Source: Adiantum capillus-veneris (lineage: Eukaryota > Streptophyta > Polypodiopsida > Polypodiales > Pteridaceae). Taken from it: DNA of 64,000 nt. Shown here piece after piece: positions 56,671 through 64,000 of the stretch; the stretch's first letter is position 1; each line of letters begins with the position of its first letter. The notes beneath the pieces are model-generated. The model saw only the letters and a list, made by a program, of their open reading frames with translations, was not told the origin of the DNA and did no database searches. The position numbers and the translations under genes are program-made. Location of the stretch: positions 74,570,872-74,634,871 of the forward strand of contig CM043953.1 of the NCBI GenBank assembly GCA_014529385.2, read 5' to 3'.

Positions 56671-57193
56671 CATCATTTCTCCAAGATAGGCTAGCATGGA
56701 TAAGTGCACCTTGAAACCAACCTTCCTATGAGGCAATAGAGCATATGCTACATATTTTATGTATGCCCCATGCCTCAAATTAAGAAGTTATAGATTAGAA
56801 GTGGACCTTGCTTGAATGTCACATGCAATAAATTAAGGAAAAATAGCCAAGTGGATTGTATTCCTCAATGGATCCTTGCTTTCACAAGTTGTGAACCTTG
56901 AGTCACTTTTACATTAACTTGGACAAGTGGTGGACCTAGAAACCAAGCTCTCCATGTTGAGATAAGTTGTAGGTAGGACTATAGAACATAGACAACGATA
57001 ATGGATGCAATATACTCGTCTCCTAATAATCCAATTGATTGAAACCATGGTATTTTAGTTGTTTTCATTGTGTATTGTATGTGCATAAAGTGGAATGAGA
57101 CCTTAAGAAAACTCAAATTTTTGACAAAATCTCGATATTTTGTACATGATATATTGAAAGTTGTCCAACCTGGGAATTGGGATTTTCCCACTT
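56671..57193. other. Right subterminal region
   Basis: Non-coding. One plus-orientation motif lies at about 56931 and a minus-type GTTGTCCAACC at 57160-57170. Bases 57183-57195 are the complement of the inner block at 18505-18517. Confidence 0.45.
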
Positions 57194-57213
57194 TACCTAA
57201 TATGGTCTTGACT
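57194..57213 (-). repeat. Candidate right terminal inverted repeat with GACT flank
   Basis: TACCTAATATGGTCTT (57194-57209), the exact reverse complement of 18418-18433, is followed by GACT (57210-57213). Here the inner block (57183-57195) is contiguous with the terminal block, which suggests this is the better preserved end. Confidence 0.45.
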
Positions 57214-59060
57214 CTTAGCACATAGTTTAATATGACTTAAAGCTTTGGGACTAATGCTTTGCTCATTTTATGGATCAACAGCCCAGCTCTGACTATGTCA
57301 AAGAGTGTTTTTTGCACCCTGGCGACTTGAATTTTTACATTCTTGTGCTTACTAAAAACATTTCCTCAGTTAAAAGTAAGCTTGAATCCTCAAAAAGAGA
57401 ATTAGTGAAGGACCAAGTTGGCATTGAAGTTTCTTTTTCCATACTTGTTCTATCATCTTTGAATTTGCATCGTTGGGTTGTCCTTCTTTGACGGTGAAGA
57501 CTCCATTATCTATTTGATTCTCCAATTGGGCATGTTGTAAGAAGTCTCTCATGTTGTTGTAGGCCTTTGTTCACTGTTGGCATTTGACTTTTGACTAGGA
57601 GCATTGGAAGACTTAGGAATCCACATCTCTTGACGACCTTTGTATCTCCATTGTTATCTTTTTTTTGCTTTAGTTCTTGTTGAGCTCTTGAGATCTTCAT
57701 GTAGGTTTGGTGTAGCTGCAATTGGCTTGTGGTTGACTGGTAGCCAAATATTTGTATAACCTGTGTAGAGTCCTTGTTCAAGAGGAACATTCTTTGAGAT
57801 CCGTTTTTTTTCTGTATCCTCTTGAGAGTTGAGATAGAGATAGACTTTAGCATCTTTCAATGCTGTTTAGTTGTATACCTGCTTCTTAGATATCCTAGGA
57901 TATTGTCGAGGTTGATACCTAATGGGTCTTTTTTCTTGGGAGGGTCTTGATGTTACTTCATGTGCCCTTACATGAGGTTTTGGTACCCATATCTGTCTGT
58001 TACCTCCATATTACTCCTGTTCTTTTAAGCTCCATTATGATGATATCCATCCCATGTGTTTGTCTTTCTGTGTTGATCTCCTATCTTTAATCCAAACTGG
58101 ATCATTGACTTTGACTAAACTGCTCGGAACAAACACTTGCTTGAATTTCCTTTGCTTTCTTGAGTACTTTGGCTGAAATATCTTTTCTTTTTTGGTTTCA
58201 ATTGGGTTAGCAATTGACTTTAAGTTTTGAAAGCTTGACTTTCTTGAAGAAGCTAATCCATGAGGGTTCTTTGATGTAGAGGCATACGACGTCACACCTT
58301 TTGTACTAATCAGAGGAGGTTCCACTTTAGCTTTACCTTTGTCTATCAGATTTGTTGATGAAACTTGTGTTGTTTGTAGCTTTGATTCCATCATTAATGG
58401 TACATGTAACTGTTGTTGGCTACCTCTTGGAGAAGAGAGTATTAGCATTTTATCTTCTTTGTAGGCCTTGTTTTGATCTAACCATTGATGTCCAAGGATG
58501 ACATCTGCATGCATGTCTTTTTAATACTTCACCTGAAACTTTACCCGCTCTTCATGATTTTGGATGCTAAGGGTAGCAACCACTTTTTCTTGACTTGTAG
58601 CCTTACCCATGATTTTTCTATTATTTGGCTTGCTCTGAGTAATCTCTAGAATGCTCTAAATGTTGTCTGCAACCATATTGCACTTTTCTTCTTTATCCAA
58701 TAGAGCATTGCATCTGACACTTGCTCCTTTTGTACTACTGAGAACTACAGCTATTCTCATTGCTGGTTCTATTGAAAATCTTTGTTCTGCATTTGCCATG
58801 GTCTCATCTTGATCTAATTGTGTCTCTATAGAGAGTGGCTTGAGACCCTGTTTTCTAATCTAACTTTCTTTAGTTGATTCAATTGGCAATGAGTGATTGA
58901 TCTTTGGACTTCCTATTGCTTCTTGGTTGTCTGCAATTTTAAACTTCTTAACTTCTTGCTGTGGTGGCATTCTCTACTCAATAGCTTCCGTGGTTGTTCT
59001 TTGCTCTATTTGATCTACACTTGCTATTGCTTGATTTGCTTTATGATTTCCAAACACAAA
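57214..59060 (-). pseudogene. Retroelement protease/basic-tail relic, minus strand
   Basis: Read on the minus strand from about 58800. MANAEQRFSIEPAMRIAV leads into a protease-like stretch (ALLDKEEKCNMVADN, with the catalytic Asp kept but DSG lost), interrupted by an in-frame TAG and a TAA. HADVILGHQWLDQNKAY follows in the open stretch 58514-58035. After it comes a basic tail (EKIFQPKYSRKQRKFKQVF, KVNDPVWIKD, MGWISS) that parallels 7537-7965 (KVNDPIWIQ, GWITSS). Further shifted fragments extend to about 57300. This is a decayed copy of the family seen in element 1, in the opposite orientation. No reverse transcriptase was found. Confidence 0.6.
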
Positions 59061-59778
59061 TCACCAGAAGTCAAGGAAACATCAAATGGTAACCAAGGGC
59101 ATTGATCAAAAAGAGGTCGAGAAAACAAATATGGTCAAAGTTACAAAAACATGGCCATAAACTAGGAAATTGAGTAAACTTAAGAAAAACATGTCCAAAC
59201 TTGAAAAAATTTCACCACTGTGCTAGTATGGACTATAGGAACATGTGTGCCAAATGGCATTCCAAAACCCTACCAAACATGGATCGCAATCCATGTAGCT
59301 TTTTCACCCATCCAGGAAAGAACATCACCATATCGTCCTGGACACCATACAAAGTCTAGCCCTAAAGTATCAAGTAATTTGGATCTCAAAATCCCAACCA
59401 AAGAGCTAAACTTCTCTAAGTCTGGTAAATTTTCCAAAATTTGACCTAAAATCTTAACCAGTGATCCAAACCCCAAAATTTTTGGACCAAAGCATCACCT
59501 TAATGTGCCCTACCAAGTGGTATCATCAAATCATTAAAATGTGCTCCAATATGGATTGTGGTCCATGTATTGTAGAGCAAGATTTAGTTTGTGATCTCTT
59601 GCCCTAGTGACTACTATAGTTGTCTTGGATGCACTGGTGAAGTTTGATCAAAATTGGAGTAGTTTTGACAATGTTATGCTCATTTCTCATTTTGTGGTCA
59701 AAGTTTGCGTTTTTTCCTTTTCTATACAACCTTTTGATCATCTCTTAACTCCAAAAGCATCTTGAAATTGGTCACAAG
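59061..59778. other. Spacer, nothing recognised
   Basis: AT-rich sequence with short biased ORFs on both strands. It may belong to the leader of the retroelement-like region that follows. No PBS or LTR was identified. Confidence 0.4.
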
Positions 59779-60773
59779 ATGCTCCGCAGGAAAGCGCAAA
59801 AGAAGTGGGGGGTGGCACCTTATGAGATCACTGGCATATCATCAAATGAGAAGGCTCACATCATTGATCAAGAGCTAGAAACAATACCAGTAAATATCTT
59901 CATTGGAAGATTTCAAGCGACTGATGGAACGAAAGTCAAGACCACCATATTCCCCAAGGAATTATGGAAAATACACCAGAAAGAGTACTTGAAGGGGCCA
60001 GATGCTTACATCTGGATATCTTCTTTTGATTACCACCATGGGAAACATATTTCCAGAGAGCCCATGAACTGATAAGTTCCATCCAGTACAATGAGGAAGC
60101 AACACTAACAGACAAAGATGGGGTGACAATGAAAGTGAAGATCACCCCAAAAAATCATCGATGAAGCTCTTCATTTGCAGCAAGGGACCCACAACCTTTT
60201 GCGCAAAACCAAGGCAATAGATAATGATAAATTCTTCCTTAAGGAGAGGGGCCACAAGTTGACCTACCAAGATCTAATCCACTCCAAGAGAGAGTTTCCT
60301 CTGCGGTTGATGTCCAACACTTCAAAGTGAAAAAGCCACCCTGATACACTAAACCAATGTTGCATGTGGCAGTAGTGATGGCCAAGGGGCTGGCAAAAAG
60401 GAGGGTGTTCAGTTGTGACTTTGAAAACTACATCTTGGAGAATTTAGTGGAAGCAAACATAAAGGGAAGTGATAAAAGCAAAACATACATGAATGGTGGA
60501 CCAATGCTAACCAGAATTGCCTATCAAGCAGTATGGATGATTGATGAACTACCACCCATTGAAACACAATTGGAGTTAATTCATAAATCCAAAAGAGTGG
60601 CAAATCCGGTGTCAGGACCCTCTATAGTACAACCCACAAAGACGAAACAAACTGGACAAAGCTCAAAGAAACATAAATTCGTTGACAGTGAAGAGACCGA
60701 ATTAGATATGCCACCCAACGATGAAATTAGATCAAAGAACAGAGATACTCCCTTGGAGTATCAATCTTCATAG
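59779..60773 (+). pseudogene. Broken retroelement-associated coding region, part 1
   Basis: Two open stretches in different frames: 59779-60072 (MLRRKAQKKWGVAPYEITG, with DAYIWISSFDYHHG) and 60357-60773 (HVAVVMAKGLAKRRVFSCD, with YQAVWMIDELPPIE). They look like one ancestral protein with frameshifts between them. No known domain could be assigned; a Gag-like or capsid-associated role is suggested only by the polypurine tract and LTR downstream in the same orientation. The second stretch ends in a Ser/Lys/Glu-rich low-complexity tail. Confidence 0.4.
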
Positions 60774-61044
60774 GAGGAAGAGGAGGAGGAATATACACTC
60801 CAACAAACACAACTAAAGGTAAGGTCAAACAGGACTACAAATACAATACCCATTTCACAAACACAAAGAATTATGAAAGAGGCTCAAGCCCAAAGAGAAA
60901 AGATCCCGAAATAGAGAGATGAGGAACAAAGAAACCTTGAAACTAAAGCAAACAATGAAAGAGAAGGTAATGAGAACCGGCCACTAGACCATCGCAAGGA
61001 TAATCCACTAGAAAAAGATTAAACAGTACAAAAAGAGGGTAGGA

Positions 61045-61812
61045 GTGGAAAATTTGAATATTGCCAAAGACATGCGGCAACAAATTCAGAATGAGCTCAA
61101 AAGAAAAACTAAACAAAGCGAGCAAGAAGATTCCAAGCGCCAAAGCATTGATGATCTTGAATCATCTCATGAATGGACAAAATCCAAGAAGATTGAAGAA
61201 AAGCCTAATCAAGGGGAGGAGACACTTACAAAAGTGAATGTAGATCTTTTAGAATTAAATTCAATACATGTTCTCGATTCATCAAATCAACCAACCACTA
61301 CTCGTCCTCAAGAATCATCCAACAAAGAGCATGATACACAAAAGATTGAGGAAAAAAAAGTAGAAACTGATGTTGCCACCAAAAAATAGTTGCCACTAGA
61401 ACCCACAAATCAGGTGACAGAAGAGGCAAATGAGCAGCAGACGGAACAAATTCCGTTGATACCACAAGACAAAGATACTCACAACAAGGAGGCGGTGGCA
61501 AAAAACAAAGAAGACCAAAGGGGCTATGACCATTCCCAAGACAAAAAACCAAGGCCACGATCACCCCACTTGCAAACGATAATTGAAGAGGGAAAACAAT
61601 TGACCCAATCTTTTGGCATTGATACCCATCTTGAACAGATCAAGGTACAATTTCAATCTCAAAAAGCCCTTTACAACCTATGCCACCAAGAACTTGAGGA
61701 CACCAACCAAGAAGCATCTACAACACTTACAGTCAACCAGGATCTGCACAAGAAGATTGAAGAATTACAATCAGTGCAGACACAGCTCCAATCCCAACTG
61801 CAACAAGAATAG
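61045..61812 (+). pseudogene. Charged, probably coiled-coil ORF, part 2
   Basis: Two open stretches in one frame separated only by a TAG at 61387-61389. The combined 255 codons are rich in Glu, Lys and Gln. The C-terminal part (KKIEELQSVQTQLQSQLQQE) has heptad-like spacing typical of coiled coils. No enzyme domain was seen. Further decayed text of the same style continues to about 62300. Confidence 0.4.
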
Positions 61813-63364
61813 GAAAATGCTTCATATTACTACAAAGAACCTCAGGACTTTGATGAGGTCAATACAAATTTACAAGTTCAGCAACAACACCTGGAAGAAG
61901 AGTTGGAAAAGAAAAAGCAACAAAACACAAAACTAGGAGAATCATACTCAGCAGTGACAAAACCCTTACACAACTCCTAGCCATGCAAGACTCACCAACC
62001 TTGACAACTACTTCAACACCACCACCCTCATTCGTACAAGAGCTAAAGGATCTAAAGAATGCCCTCTCTCAATAAAAATATGACAGATAAATCCTAACAG
62101 CAAGGCATAGAGAAATACAAATAGAAAAAAATGAGGAAATTGCAGAGCTCAGAACAACTAGAACAAGCAAAGGAGGACGTGACTGCTCAAAGTGCAGCAC
62201 ATCAGGCGAAATGACAATAGAAAGATCTAGCCATTAAGGACATGCAATCCCATCCAGCTCTTGTAGAAGTCTCTCAGACAATAGGACAAGGAAAGATAGC
62301 CTATATTTTCCACCTATCAAGATGCCCAGCACTAGCACTAGCATAGAAGCAACATTGCATGACTTTGAATATCCAATCAGTACACAAGCTCCCGAAACTT
62401 CCAGAGAAGAAATTCAGCGGGTGAGTTTTAGAAGCTTAATCCTTCAAACAAAGAATATATGAAATACGAACTCAAGGTGTTAGAATCAGCTACTCTTCTC
62501 ATGATTACACCTGATGAAGTTGTGAAGAATCTTGGGCATGAAATGATTGCTCTTGCACTAATGAGACAGGAAGCTCTCTTATGGAAAAGGAAAATGTTGC
62601 CTACACTAAAGCCCAATCACAAAGGGGATTACAAGAATGTTCTGTAATTTCTACACAAGTTCAAACCATCATTGTTGTTCCCCTATGGCAAAATGAATGG
62701 TTCAAGAGGTGCCCAACTGATAAAACCTACTACGAAAATTCCACACAATATCTCAGGATCAACCCAAGCTATTGTTCCATCAACAGAAGGCGATCCTATG
62801 AAAGTTTCTATTCATGGAAAAACAAAAGACTATCGGTGCTCAACTACCATGTACAAACAAAGCCAAGCAATAATTTCCCTCCCTCAAAGAAATATATGAT
62901 ACACACCCTCATCGGAGTCATCAATCTAATGAAGGAGGTTCGAGATCTCACATGCCACATGCTTGTAAAGATTGCCAAAATGCTACTCACATGCATCACA
63001 ATCTTGAAAGATATTGAAGCAACCGACCACCCCTGGCAAGTGTTTGTGGAAGGATCAAGATCATTGTGCTAGAATCTGGACTGAAGTTCCAAGCAGAAAC
63101 ATAATCATGGGGTTGTATGCACTAGTCATGTTTTTTCCTTAACACTACCTACAAACTTTTGAAGAGGCATTCATGGCAGGATTCTTCAAAATTGACTCAT
63201 CAATATTCAACCCCCTGACAAAGGATCCACAACACATTGCATATCAGAATACTCTAAGTAAAAACCCATTCAGAGAAATGGTAGCCAAGATCGAGATAGA
63301 AGTCAGAGCACAAAAATTGAAGCTACTCACCAGAACACTTGAAAAGAGAACTTTGGATTATTAA
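61813..63364 (+). pseudogene. Decayed coding text, part 3
   Basis: Short open stretches in changing frames (62459-62647, 62581-63072, 63173-63364). The peptide at 62459 (KVLESATLLMITPDEVVKNLG) and the one at 63173 (MAGFFKIDSSIFNPLTKD) look protein-like, but none carries a recognisable domain. They lie between the coiled-coil region and the polypurine tract, where pol would be expected. No reverse transcriptase or integrase motif was found. Confidence 0.35.
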
Positions 63365-63445
63365 TACAGATCGAGATGGCACCTAACTCCATATCATTGT
63401 TTGACAAAGACACAAAGTAAGTTTGCACGAGGACGTGCAACGAAT

Positions 63446-63458
63446 AGGAAGGGGGGAA
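63446..63458 (+). other. Polypurine tract of the right-hand element
   Basis: AGGAAGGGGGGAA immediately precedes TGTTTGGAG. It is nearly identical to the minus-strand tract at 17548-17560. Confidence 0.7.
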
Positions 63459-64000
63459 TGTTTGGAGTATGCATCGGGTGGGCACCCAAAGAGCCAGTTA
63501 CAAGTCACAATTCATTATACTCTATCTTTTTTCTAAAGAAGCCTTGTAATTAGAAAGTAATGATTCTTGAAGTGTATTCACAAAACCTATTATTCTCTAT
63601 TTTTTGCTCAGAACTTACAAGCCTTGTAAAGTGGCCAATGGACATGGGAAAGGGTCCCAAGTCTTTGGGTCAAAACCCTTAGTTTCTGGATTAACATTAT
63701 CATTAACAGTAAGGAGTTTTTGGACGTGGACTGTGAGTTGAAACTCTACTACAACTTGTAATCAACCTTTCTCTTTTTTTGGTAATCAAAAGTCAATTCC
63801 GATTAGTGCACTGTGTTTCTTGTCTCTTGCTCTTGAATCTAAGTGTAATCATTCTCAGCTTTGTTGTGGTTCACGAAAACCTCTTTGTGAGCTAAATGCA
63901 TAGTTTTGAGTGCTAAAATGGTTAATTTTTAATGTTTTGACCTTGGAAGAGTGTTTCTAAGCCATAGAGATATCTGTCTGAATAGTTCTATTGCAATTTT
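63459..64000 (+). mobile_element. Start of a 3' LTR, cut by the window end
   Basis: Begins TGTTTGGAGTATGC directly after the polypurine tract, the expected LTR 5' end. No coding sequence. The remainder lies outside the window, so length and target duplication cannot be judged. Confidence 0.6.

Larger units (their letters stand above)
18418..57209. mobile_element. Candidate giant DNA transposon (hypothesis)
   Basis: Seen: a 16-bp exact inverted repeat (AAGACCATATTAGGTA at 18418-18433; its complement at 57194-57209), flanked outside on both sides by GACT (18414-18417 and 57210-57213). A second inverted 13-bp match lies just inside. The bracketed 38.8 kb contains a gene with DDE-like motifs near the left end, a ParB-like/SET gene, two FCP1-like genes and satellites in mostly mirror orientation. 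Inferred: these are the terminal repeats and 4-bp target-site duplication of a very large DNA element. A 16-bp inverted match can arise by chance in 64 kb, so the GACT flanks, the second block and the gene content carry the argument. The left end is imperfect. Confidence 0.4.

Noticed and set aside
18491..57197. A direct (same-strand) match between the left GGGAATTTTCCACTTAAAG and right GGGATTTTCCCACTTTA text as long direct repeats
   Set aside because: The motif is itself a near-palindrome, so it matches in both orientations. The longer and exact agreement is the inverted one, so it was treated as part of the inverted termini.

Overview
This is nuclear DNA of a land plant. The evidence is GT-AG introns of plant size, several Ty3/gypsy retrotransposons including a Tat-type element with two RNase H domains, a primer-binding site complementary to plant tRNA-Asp, and long satellite arrays inside and between genes. 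The overall style suggests a large-genome lineage, perhaps a fern, but that is an impression and no sequence here proves it. No rRNA, tRNA, CRISPR or bacterial-style operon was seen.

Left flank (1-18.4 kb): a nest of LTR retrotransposons. Element 1 has the end of a 5' LTR, a tRNA-Asp-type PBS, a 2.6 kb leader with a 299-bp repeat carrying an 18-bp palindrome, a gag with zinc knuckles, and two protease-like regions broken by stops, frameshifts and a 94-bp tandem duplication. No reverse transcriptase is visible in it. Element 2 is a Tat-type gag-pol (gag, knuckle, protease, RT, degenerate gypsy RNase H, intact second RNase H, frameshifted integrase), followed by a polypurine tract and a 3' LTR. 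A minus-strand LTR follows.

Centre (18.4-57.2 kb): the most interesting part. A 16-bp inverted repeat at 18418 and 57194, flanked on both sides by GACT, brackets about 38.8 kb. Inside are: a minus-strand gene resembling the DUF7869 family with an RNase H-fold, DDE-like set of motifs; a plus-strand three-exon gene combining a ParB-like DGQHS motif, a possible amino-methyltransferase-like region and a SET domain; and two plus-strand FCP1/HAD-type phosphatase-like genes. Between and within them lie satellites built on a motif like CTTGGACAAGTGGTGGACC. These run mostly in plus orientation from 22 to 43 kb and mostly in minus orientation from 46 to 57 kb. My leading hypothesis is a giant, partly decayed cut-and-paste-type DNA element carrying chromatin-modifying cargo. 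The alternative is an ordinary gene cluster whose introns and spacers were invaded by satellite.

Right flank (57.2-64 kb): a minus-strand retroelement relic related to the protease/basic-tail part of element 1, then a heavily broken plus-strand retroelement-like coding region rich in Glu, Lys and Gln. It ends in a polypurine tract and the start of an LTR.
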